Shown: in pieces, positions 1-12,500 of the stretch | Numbering within the stretch: the first letter of the stretch is position 1 | How the letters are laid out: each line of letters opens with the position of its first letter | From: Siphonodentalium dalli | Lineage: Eukaryota > Mollusca > Scaphopoda > Gadilida > Siphonodentaliidae | Length of the DNA stretch: 64,000 bases | Direction: 5' to 3' | NCBI GenBank assembly: GCA_032622095.1 | Contig: CP136062.1 | Coordinates: 131,893,282-131,957,281 of the forward strand | Notes under the pieces: model-generated | The model's database searches: none | Seen by the model: the letters and a program-made list of their open reading frames with translations, nothing else | Told to the model about the DNA's origin: nothing | Made by a program: the position numbers and the translations under genes

Positions 1-543
1 ACAAAGAAAAATCCATAACATGTTTGAATAATTTCTTTGAAAATTGGTTAGCAGTTGACAGAGCAAAGCTATGATGCGAAATTTGATCATTTGTTCCTGA
101 AATTTTTATTTAGGCAACATGGTCTTTGTAGTAAACTTGAGGAATATTCAGATAATAACAAGCTGTCACAAACTGTTTTCGTGTGAATATCAAATGAAAC
201 AGTACATTTATCTCCATTGTAATCCACCAATTATTTTTTTTTAAACTGCATGAAAAGCACATTTTATTGACATTATAGGCTAAAAAGTGAGTTTTTGGTA
301 CATTCCATCCAGTTACTCAGAACAGCACCCGAACAGCTTCCTGTTAATGACAACTGTATCTATAGTAAACAACTTTGCGGTTGTGTTCCATTACAATGCT
401 GAACATGCAGCATTTTGTAAGTTAGGGTGCATTCATGTTTATACTGTTTTGATGAAAAACAAAAATTTTAAACTCTCCAACTAGAAATGGATACTGTTTG
501 GATATATTCAAAGTATGACTGTATAAGGGTTTATTTCATATAC

Positions 544-585
544 CTTTCTGGAGTATCTATTGGTAGATCTGCACCACCACCACGT
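544..585 (-). CDS. NCOA5: NCOA5-like 42-bp microexon, similar to previous
   Basis: The exon reads RRGGGADLPIDTPER between acceptor GTTTTTCCTTAG and donor AAAG/GTATATG. Like the exon at 2780-2815 it starts with ACG, ends with GAAAG, and shares the pattern RR..-AD-ER and the same phase. The two look like a duplicated pair. The next exon, expected to begin the conserved NCOA5 core, lies beyond the left edge. Confidence 0.65.
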
Positions 586-3500
586 CTAAGGAAAAACCAC
601 AAGATAAATATTCACAACATTTCTGACATGAAAACGCTTATTTGTTATAGTATTAATTCAGCTTAGAGCTGTTGTTTCACAACATATCAAGTCAACAACG
701 GTAGTGTAAACTTTTTAAGTAAACATCAATTTCGGAATATCAATTGTTTCTTATTAATACAATCCCAATTATGTTCCCGCCTTGTGAATCGATACCATTG
801 TCAGTTCTAGCAAATTCAATGTATAGCTATAATAGTTAGAGATAATGATTGGATATAAATTAATCTGATGAGAGAGAGAGTAGTGCTGGGCAGTATTTCG
901 GTATACCGATTATAATTAGTAAGATTTTCAATACCGTTACCATCATTTTTTCCCATAATCGGTAAACCTTGAAGATGGTATTATCAGGTTACAGGTCATA
1001 CCGGGTACATTGTGGTTTACCTTTATCCAAATACAAAGAAACTACTTGGTTACTTTTCTGTTTCTTTTTTAGTTGAAGAAACTGTTCATTCTTTACTTAT
1101 GTCACTTCTTTCCCGATGTCATTTGTCAAAATAAGCATTCCTTCGCTACCGGGGACAAAATTCAGTCAGCCCAATATTATATTGCAAGTTATGATTGCAA
1201 CATTCTGTGCTATTTTTAAACCACTGAATGCATGAGACAGCTCATTATTTCTCAGGGTGTTATCGAGTGGGAATGATTGATCACGTTCATAAACGTGGAT
1301 TTATGTGTTATTTATAATAATTTAACCGTGAAGTGCATAATAGTTCTATAAGTTAAATACTTTGAAAGTAACACACCTTATTTCCCAGCATTTAATAAAA
1401 GCATTATATTTATTCACACCCGGGGGAACATACCAATATCCAACTTAACAGCACGTGCTCTGTGCGAGTCAGCGGGGGTTATTTTAAAGCTCTTGGATGT
1501 ATCCACTGAATGATGCTTCCATAACTTGCAATTATTAACTGTAATTGAGATCAGCATACCTTGTCATCAATCCATGCATGATGCATGCAGACAAAAGATA
1601 CATTGCCACCGTTTGTTAATCCATAATTGTATGAAACAGAGCATTTGGGTGTGTGTGTCTCCTTATTTATTGTAAGCTGTGTAGCTATTCGATTTCCTCC
1701 AAAAACAGTTGGCTTGTGTACTGGTCAAACGATCACTACTCAACAAGAGTTTTAAGGGATTAGTGGAAATAAACGGTAATACGGTATACCGCTGTATGGT
1801 TTTAGGATTAACGCAGTATTTTTATGCTTCAACACCGCCCAGCACTAAAAGAGAGATAACATAATTTACAAAACTATCATTTTAAAAGTGTCGCTAGGCC
1901 ACAGGTCACACGAATAATGTGGCTTTATTTGACTGGTAGATTTTTTAGAAATAAAAAATATTTATTCTTTGAATGATTATTGAATAAAACTTTATTTCCA
2001 ACTGTTTATGTTGTCTATATTTCATTACTAGTAGATAACAAAATAATAATCAGTAAATTCTAAGTTGCAAAAGGGGCATACCTCAGTCAGAAATGGTCGG
2101 ACCGAATGCAAATACTAAATTTGAAAGTTATCAGATAATCATAAAATGAGTTATCAGCTATCGGATAACCATAACAGTAATCATCAAGACAAAAAAATAA
2201 CCAAATCTGGACGAAGTTTACTTTTTTATTCCTCGATCATTGAAATGTCAGATGAAATTTTTCGGACTAGAACTCCATTTGTCTATTCATTGTATGACTA
2301 CTTGAAGGTACTCAATCCGATCAGACGGTCCCCATATCAAGTTACGACAACAAAAAATTTTCAAAATATGTTTTTGTTATCAGATTCGATTAATAACAAC
2401 AAAATAATGCTAACCGCTGTCAACTATGGTATAAAATTTCCCAAAATGTGTTATTTATCAACATGTTGTTCAACGAAATATGGCCGTATTAACACTTGAC
2501 TATCAATACATTTGGCCATATTACCGCTTGATTTTAAAGTTATCAATCTTCATCCACAATTTTTTCCAAGACAATCGGTTTGACGACTTGTTTCTTGACC
2601 ACAAATAATCATATATTTCGAGAAATAACAAATTTCAAAAATAGATATCTGATCACTCTAAGCCTCAATGGGTGGGTTCCTCGACGCGAATAAAAATTTT
2701 TTCACCCCCGAAGCCAAACAAAGAGTCATTTGGGAGCGTTAATTTGGATTATGCCTCTTTAAGAAATAATTTCACAGACCTTTCTGCAGCCACTGTATCT
2801 GCGGCACTACTGCGTCTATGGAAAAATAACAAGTTGTTATAAATGCATTACATTCCCAGAACAGAGATTGAGTTTAAAGGTTTCTCACAAATTAATTAAG
2901 AAAATATTGGTTTAACCCTTTCATGACGGGAGCTGCACTGGTGCCGCATTGAAGACCCTGTGCCAGTGCATTCACTGATATATGCGAATCTCCCATAGGG
3001 AGCCTCGCATATAAAAAAAAAATGCACTAGCTATCAAGATCAAGGTAAATATTGTCAGGCCATGCATTCTCTTATATATGTGAGGCGCCCTATGGGCGAC
3101 TCGTAAATATAAGAGAATGCATTGGCACATTGTTTTCGCAAATAATTCAGGAAGCTCGAGTCATGAAAGGGTTAGTGCACCCTCCTGCTCTCAAACAACC
3201 AAATCCTGGATATAACGTTAATTATACCTTCAACGTTTATAGGTTCCAGATAAATCATACAAAATTCTTTAAATACTTTAAGGTTACATATATGGGATCA
3301 AATTATTTTTAGGCTTTCTGAGCAATGATTTGTAAATCATGAAATTATTAATCTGTTTTGGTACCTTCCAACATCCCATAGTTGGGTTGTAATTAATTAG
3401 GAAACATTCCGATTCCAAAATTTACTAACGTTTTTGTGCATGTTTGCAGACTATGTTTAGGGTACAACCTTTTCATGATGGGAGCTGCGCTGGTGCAGCA

Positions 3501-6500
3501 TTAAAGATCCTGTGCCAGTGCTTTCTCTTATATATGCGAGTCTCCCGTAGCAGATCCCAAGATCAAACTATTTTATAAACCAGAGGGTTTATTTGGTTGA
3601 GGCATAACAGCCAGGGTATATGCGATCCATGCTAGTGACATGCATGATCACCGCAAACATAAAAACTCCTGGATAATAATACTGGCGGCAGGCAAGCCTG
3701 GAAATTCACCCTCTGGGGACCTCACTTCAGTCTGCTTAAGCCTCATCTTCTGGGAAGTATCTATAGTCTCAGATTAACATTGTTTTTAGTTACTTTTTCC
3801 CTTCTGGGAAGTTTCTATCCCCTAATTTGCAGAAGATAAAATACATAATCAAGGTGAATAACGGGTGAAAATCACCAACTTCAACTGGGGAACTTCAATC
3901 TGGTCCTAGGTCTTGCATAGCAGTTGAGGCCTAAGCAGAATGAGGCTACAAGAGAGTGAATTTTGTGTAACTGAAAACAATGTTAATTCGAGACAATAGA
4001 TACTTCCCAGATGAGGCATAAGCAGAATGAGGTCCCCAGAGGGTGAATTTAGTTATGCTAGCCCTCTAAATTCACCCTCTGGTGACCTCATTCTGAATAT
4101 GTCAAGATACACTATTTCCAGGCTTTCTTCCCATTAAGAGATAATAGAACCACTACAATTACAAAAGAAACAGATTGCAGGCTGATGTAATTGGTGACCT
4201 CCCTCAAATAACTTTTACTGACCTGTAAGCATCATCACGGTATCTGTCCAGATATGGATCCTCTGGCGGTGGTGGTAATGGACGTCTGTATGGATCATCA
4301 TAATATGGATCATCTCGCCTTCAAAACAATGTTCAAAGCTCAGTTATTGCAATCAGCTTTAAAATTAACAGAAAAAGTTTTAACTGAATGGAGGAACTAT
4401 TATATTTTACATTTACATGCATAACTCTCTATTTCAGTGTTTGTTTCAAATTTTTCAAATAAAATACATGTATAAATACCGAATAAGATGAAACCACAAT
4501 CAATGGTGTGAAGTTTGAAAACATTGACTATGTCAAAATAAGCTAAAAAAGAAGCATTTATATTTAGTGTCCGTACCTGGACCTGTTAGATATTCAGCTT
4601 ATATTATTTACTTGGTATCCTAATGACCGATTAGATTAGATTTTATTTGGTAAAATATGCAGGTATAATGCTTAAAAGTAAATACAAGAGGTACGCTGTC
4701 GCGTGGCATTTGCCCCCGACCGTAGCAATTCGGATTAAGCATGGACGGTATCACCATACAAAATATCAGCTAAATCTGCCCAGCGGTTGCTGAACAATAA
4801 TGCAAAATGTTTGTACGGACGGACAAAATTGAATTTTCTAAGTCAAAAAAGGGCCATAACTCTGGTGAAAATGGGTGGATGAAACCCGCGCTATGCATGT
4901 AGCTGTCCTCCCATGCTGCTCTATCACCATACCAAATATCAGCTAAATCTGCCCAGCGGTTGCTGAACAATAATGCAAAATGTTTGTACGGACGGACAAA
5001 ATTGAATTTTCTAAGTAAAAAAAGGGCCATAACTCTGGCGAAAATGAGTGGACAAAACCCGCGCTATGCATGTAGCTGTCCCCCCATGCTGCTCTATCAC
5101 CATACCAAATATCAGCTAAATCTGCCCAGCGGTTGCTGAACAATAATGCAAAATGTTTGTACGGATGGACAAAATTGATTTTTCTAAGTCAAAAAAGGGC
5201 CATAACTCTGGTGAAAATGGGTGGACGAAACACGCGCTATGCATGTAGCTGTTCCCCCATGCTGCTCTAATACCATACCAAATATCAGCTAAATCTGCCC
5301 AGCGGTTGCTGAACAATAATGCAAAATGTTTGTATGGACGGACGTACGTACGGACGGAGACGTCGACTATATACCCGCCGACTTCAAGTCGGGGGCATAA
5401 AAAACAAGGATAGGACAATAAGTAAATTAAACGAGAGGCCGATCACGATCGGCAGATGTTTAACCCATACCTTGGCGATAGCGATTAGCTATAACTGATA
5501 ATTTGTCAGACATGATCACAGGAATCCATATATCAGTACCCAACTTGAAATCAAAAGCTCAAATAATCTGTCTTAAGATGGGTTAAAGTATTTGGGGTGG
5601 GGAGGAGTACATGTAGTTTTAAATCTCATAACTCTGTCCCTATTCACCCAAGGACCTCTCACTGTGAGATCCAACAGTTTAGTGATATTGGAGGATACGT
5701 TTAGGAGTTTAAGTTAACTCATTGAAAGCAAAAGTGATAAACCCTTATCTCTGCGACTTTTGACCTGCCAGATATTCAAAATTCATTCAATTCTAAAGAG
5801 AAATTATAATTTGTTGACAAGCCAGACTGCTTAGAACAACATACATGCATGGGATTCTATCTCATATTTAAAATGTACTTTAATTACCCCCCCCCCCCCC
5901 ATTCTCCTCAGTTGTTATTTGTTTATCAAACATGTCAGACAGATATGATCAGATCTGACCAGTGTAATAATGAATGCTTATATTGTTAGGTACATGCAAG
6001 ATTAAGTGTTTCATAACAGGGGTGTATGGTTTTCAAAAATATATGTAGTTTATACAGTACAAAAGTGTTATTTATATAATGTTATACAGCCATAATATGA
6101 TGAGGATGCTGGCCCCTATGACCCCTAAATCGATACAGTTTACCATATTTCATATAAAAGAAAGTAAGTAGCCCTCAATCAAATGTTTCACACATTACAA
6201 TGTTTTACAAATAGCTTGGACACTAAAATCCATAGCCTTCAATGTTAATCTTTTAAGTGTTCTGTGGCCCCTAAAATTCAATCAACAATGACAAAGATGA
6301 ACAAGAGGTGGCATCAGAGATGCTGTGTCTCGTTTTCGGTAGCTTACCGCCGGTGGCTACCGCCAATTGGTGTGCATCAGTATCGGTAGACTAATTAATA
6401 GGTAAAATCGAAAAATGACTAATTAAGGGCCATAACTCTATCAAATTTTATCAGGCCAGGCTGGTTTTCGAACTCGTCCGAAATATTCTTGGCAAGTGCG

Positions 6501-9500
6501 TCTATTCCAAATTGTAAAGAAATAGGAGGACGTTTGTTGAAGTTATCGCGCTAACGAGCTAAAAATTCACGAAAAATGACTAATTAAGGGCCATAACTCT
6601 ATCAAATTTTATTGGGCCAGGCTGGTTTTCGAACTCGTCCAGGATATTATTGGAAGACACTTATATACCAAATTTTAGTTGAATCGGATGACGTTTGTTG
6701 AAGTTATCGCGCTAACGAGCTCAAAATTCGTACAAAATGACTACTTAAGGACCATAACTCTATCAAATTTTATCGGACCGGGCCGGTTTTCTAACTCGTC
6801 CGAGGTATTCTTGGGAGACACCTATATATCAAAATTTCAATCAAATAGGATGATGTTTGTTAAATTATCGCGCTAACGAAATGAAATTTTTTGAAAAAAT
6901 GACTAATTAAGGGCCATAACTCTATCAAATTTTATCGGACCTGGCTGGTTTTCGAACTCGACCGAGATATTCTTGGGAGACACCTATATACCAAATTTCA
7001 ATCAACTCGGATAACGTTTGTTGAAGTTATCGCGCTAACGAGCTGAAAATTCGTGAAAAATGACTAATTAAGGACCATAACTCTATCAAATTTTATCGGA
7101 CCAGGCCTTTTTTCGAACTCGTCCGAGATATTCTTGGGAGACACCTATATCCCAAATTTCAATCGAATCAGATAACGTTTGTTGAAGTTGTTGCGCTAAC
7201 GAGCCTAAAATCAGTGAAAAATGGCAAAGGGCCATAACTCTGTAATAAATGTGCGCCCGCCGTCCCTCATCAAACTATAAGTCGAGTTTTGGAAAAAAAC
7301 TCAACTAACAAATGGGAAAATAAGGATCCTGGAAATATTAACAACATCTATCATCTTGATTTTCAAAACAAGGCATCACTTACAATAATCATGTAGATTT
7401 ATCTGCCTGTTACCTATTGCATATATAATATAAATCAAATTGGCTATCAGCCATTATTTTAATTTCACATCGAAGCATGTGTCTGAATGGTTAATATATT
7501 TTTCAAAAGTCAATTAATCAGTCAATACCAAAATTAATAGAAGTGACTAGTGTGCAAAGATAACCATAGATACTAGATGTGAGGAAGAGTCTTTGTACAT
7601 TATAGCATATGTCTATGGGATAGGAGAAACAAGAGTTACATGGTGCCATTAATCAAATTTGACAGCTGGCAGCAGTGTTGTTTATCTTTGACTTCATCTA
7701 ACCAAATGCCAGAGCTCTGTAAAATATGTCATCACTCAATAACAAGATTTCACTTGGAATGCAACATCTATAAAATGTACTCTCATATACTCTGGATATA
7801 GGATGTTCATAATGGTCATTTATTGATATGATTATATTGCAATAAAATCTTCATATTTTCAAAACAGGACATCACACCAAATTAATGGTACAAAACTGAA
7901 ACAAATGAAAGTGTCAATGACATTTTTTTTTAATCAAATTTTTTGTTTATTATTATAAAAGTAAAAAAATAAAAATGTTAATAAATTTTTTTTTGGTTAA
8001 ATTGAGCAAGGAGTTCAATCTAAAAAAAAATTGAGTTATGGCAGCATGTGTGAATACTAAGTTGAAAAAGGGCCATAACTCTGCAAAAAAAATTTGGATC
8101 AAACCTATATTCGAACTCGATCTGTATTTTTGGCTGAGAATCCCATATACAAAATTTGGTTCTGATCAGATAGAAAATGTTTGAGTTATCGCATTATGCG
8201 GAAAGTGTCTATGGACAGACAGACAGATGGACAGACAGACGGACGAACGACGAGTGGTAAATCTGGACGTCGACACTATGTGTACCATACTATAGTATGG
8301 GTACACATAAAAATTGCTTCCATCAGGGTTCGCGCTGACCCAAATTCACTGTTGCCAATACTGTTGCCAATAGCCAATTCCATTATTTTTTTTAGCCACT
8401 TTTATATTTTCTTTTGCCACTTTTTTCACACCGATATTTGATTATACCACTTTTGAATTTCGTATTTCCAAAAAGAAAAAAAGCAACTTACCAGAATATA
8501 TATAATTTTATTAACAACATATTATGAAAATTCATCTAGCACTGGCTACCAAAACATAGTTTCCTAATGTGGTAGGCTTCAGGAATGCCTTTTTTGATAA
8601 ATGTTTGTTTGCTAAAATGGCAATTGGTAGCGCGGACCCTGGGCTCCATTGTAGATTAGTGTGTTCTTTGAAGCAGGATGGACAAAACAATCAAGTGGGA
8701 ACAGCTGCAAATTAGTTTTCGATAGATAGATAATTTATTGGCAAAAGTGCATTCATTATACAAGAATACAGGAGATACAAATATAAACATAAATAGGATT
8801 GAATCGTCAAGTGCATAAGATCAGTTACTTGTCCAGTTGAGGGTCAGCAAGACATGGATATATGACAATCCACATCATGCTGACTCCCAAATGGGGTGCA
8901 CTCAGCCTGGGGTTGGCATAACCTCGTTCGTGGCTGTCTTCCTGCTGACCCCATCATAATATGTATTGTGTCAACTCCGGTTATGTCAACGATTAAATGT
9001 GATAGTTAGTATATAGCAGACATATGTATATGCTCTTCTTTGACAGACCCGAGGGAGTGTGGCATGTGGTCTCGCGGGTTTCTTAAATACAGACATTTAC
9101 CATAAACAATAAGCGAATTAAAGATACGGGCAGCCCTCGCGGTGGATATAGTTGTTAAAATAGTCACATCTGCTAAAACCGCCACAAACAGAAAGAATCT
9201 ATATATATATATATATATATATATATAACCCTTAGATAGGAAGGACAACACTAAATTCACACAACGTATTGAATACGTATGACTTACGAAGTGTATTCAA
9301 TGTTGTATTCAGATCTGACCATTTAAAAACTGTCTCCTCATCATCTGTATGTGTCACAAGTGAAAATGTATGAGTTTATTGTCCGATTGTTAAGATCGCT
9401 GATTGCTTATTTCGCATTAATTGAACGACACGTAATGTAAAGTGTTCTAACTTACGAAGAGCCGACAACGTTATCGCACGTTCGTCGGCTAATCGTAAAG

Positions 9501-12500
9501 TACACACAAATATGTGTTAAGAGTGCAGACTCATTCACCACCTTCGTGTATTCAAGAATATGAATCACACCAAAATTAAGCGAATTGTATATGGAATGTG
9601 TAGGTATAAGCTGCCATGTATATATCATTCCCCAAATGCTTCAATATCATGACAATCTATTAGTTATTATAAAAAACCTCAAAGTTTACGGAACGTCGCG
9701 ATATATGCAAGAGCGCAAACATACTATATTATCATCGTACGCTATTTCGCTGTTGGGCCGATCGTTCAATGTAACATAATTATGTTTGTCCCGAACTAAT
9801 ATCTGTGAAGAACAATTGTTAAGTTGATATATGACTTATAATAACAAATTTAATGTTAACATACGCGCATCTTAAAAACATTGAGACAAAATTTCGTACT
9901 TAGGGCTTTCAAGGGACGGGTTCGTACTTAGGGCTTCCAAGGGACGGGGGAGATTCCAAGGGACGGGGGAGATTTTCGTCGGGTCAGTTTGTCCGCCTGA
10001 GGTGACCTTGACACGGGTACCCACAAATGACCTTGGGCGATATCTTGGTCGTCAGTAGTGATGTCGACGTGAAATTTATTATGTATGGTCAACTCGGGAC
10101 GTGGAATATTTTTGTCGGGTTTTTTTGTCGTGCCTGTACGGGGTTACCTTGAAAAACAAAAATTAATGGATCGACCAAAGCTTAATGGATCGACCAAAGC
10201 CATGGGACCAATCCTGCCAGTGGCAGGCTAATCTGCTAGTATTATATAATAGACAGATGTTGTTCTTATACCAATCATAAAAGTCACGTACATTGCATGT
10301 TATTGTTACGTTTGTATGCTTTGTTATGTAAACAAACATCAAAAACGTTAAAGAACCATGTTTATATACACTGGGAACTTCCGGAATGTCCAATGAAAAT
10401 GTTATGTTGCGCTGTGGAAGGCGAAGAGAAAGTTAATGGCGCCATCAACAATCGCATTCAAATCACAACAAATTTTATTTTAATCATCCCATTCTACCCG
10501 CTGTCAGTTCAAAATCCAGCTAATCCATGTTACTTCATAGTTGGGAAATGATCAGAGAGAAAACATGTACATAATATAATTGTTCTTGCAAAGAGATGAA
10601 TATTTTTCAATCCAGTTAGTATTTTCTCCTATTAAACCTATATATGTGCGTACATATTAAATAAGGAATTTACTATGATAGTATTGTGAGTTTTAAGTTG
10701 TAGACGCACAAAATTAGGGGTTTTTATAATGTGTGCAAATCTAAATAAGGAAATGATGCAATATCGTGACTGCTTATAAACAATTCACTGCACTTTTTGC
10801 GAGATACTAAACAACACTCGCCCTGCATAAATTGAATAATCTTATTTCTAAATTATAACCTACAACAAAGGCCGCCCGTCCCTTTAACCCTCAATGAGAC
10901 GTGATTTGACTTGTCTAACGGGTACCTGCAACGTTACCCAGGACAGCCCTCACTGGTAACGTCAAAGTAGACAACAGGGCGTAATTAGCAGCAAATTAGT
11001 TGCGCCCGCTTATTCATTATTGATAATTTTATTAGACATGTTTTACCGCGAATTTCTTGAACACCGACGAAATAGGTGACATTTCAAGGCAAATTTTTTT
11101 AATGTGAGAATCACACCTATACAACGGAACTGGTCGGTCTATATCATACAGGAATGGAGAAAATGTCCACAGGAATGGAGAAAATGTCATTTTTATTTAT
11201 GCAAAACTTGATCGGAAAAGTTGAGAAAGTCACCAGAAAACATTGAACAGACGGTTCGTTTAGGGGGAAATCCTAGTGATGTATGGAATACACATCCCAT
11301 CTCCGATTATAATTTAAAATTCTGCGGAAAAAACTGGAAAAATCAGGCTTTAATATCAAATAGATCTTAACATTTTACGACGTGATCGTTGGTTGCGTCA
11401 TTTCCAGTTTGTCGCTTTTGGATAACACATTGTTTATTTATCTGGTGTGATGGTATTACTCGTCTCTTAAATACAGATAATCCCTACGATTCCCAATATC
11501 AATAAATAATAAAAATAAATTCCACTTCCTTATTTGGGTGAGGCTCTTGAGTGACTCGATTTTGCTATCACTGGATTGGTTCGGCTCTTCCATCAATTAT
11601 ACTGGCTCTTCCAATAACCTACTGATTGAGCCGCTCTTCTGGTTTGCAACATAACACACACAAGTAGTTTTAATTTCTCCACTCAAAGTTGAATTAAGAA
11701 CCGCAAAGTTGGTGCAAATGATATAATTATTCAGAAAGTGGCAAAAAAATAGATCTTTGGTTTGTTCAGGCGGATTTGGAAACGTTAGAAGACAATTTCA
11801 GTACCGGTACCAGTAGCCTATGTCGTTGAAAATGGAATAATTATTTGCACCCTCCCAGCCGGAATTGAAATAGATTATTCCATATTAAACTGCACTTAGT
11901 GATATAAACTTCCAGCTACTTTACCAGAAATTGACAATGTATTGATATGCAATGGTTATGTCACAGTATTCATATTTAATACAGCATAAATAACTGAATA
12001 TACACCGTTTATATAAACGGAAAACTTGCCATGTAAACCAACACGTTAAATCACGTCAGTGAGAAATAGATAGCCACGTCAAATCACGTCATTGAGGGTT
12101 AATAGAAAACTATTTGAGTGTTAAAGGCTACTAAAGCTGTAAGACCTTTAGGTGTAAATTGGAACAAATTGTCAAAAAAATGGTTAAGACTTCATAGAAT
12201 CGTTTAATACCTTGATGGTGGCGGTGGTAATGCATAAGGGTCTCTAGCAGGATATGGATCTCTGGCAGGCAGGGGTTCCCTATATGCATCACGATATCTG
12301 TCAGAATATGGATCTCTGGCTCCCAATGGTGACCGTTCACGACCAGGTGGCCCTGAACCTGCTGAATCCCGTGTAAACCTGGAGAGGTATGTAAGAAAGT
12401 GTTTATTGTGGAAGGCCTCAATTTTTCAATGGGGATCAAAGAACCAATTCACACAAAGACTAACCTGACGCCCACGAACAAGAATCAAATTGGTTTGCGC

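Noticed and set aside
2146-2499. A 117-codon plus-strand frame
   Set aside because: Low-complexity Asn/Ser/Lys content, no family, contains a piece of the dispersed GGTACTCAATCCGAT repeat.
4770-5418. Overlapping minus-strand open frames with SNRWADLADIWYGDRA repeated
   Set aside because: They are the same frame repeated in each unit of the 4752-5399 tandem array, with no start context or domain; a repeat by-product.
12131-12439. A 102-codon minus-strand frame over the 12211-12378 exon
   Set aside because: Wrong phase relative to both splice sites; the in-phase reading gives the RDPY repeats.
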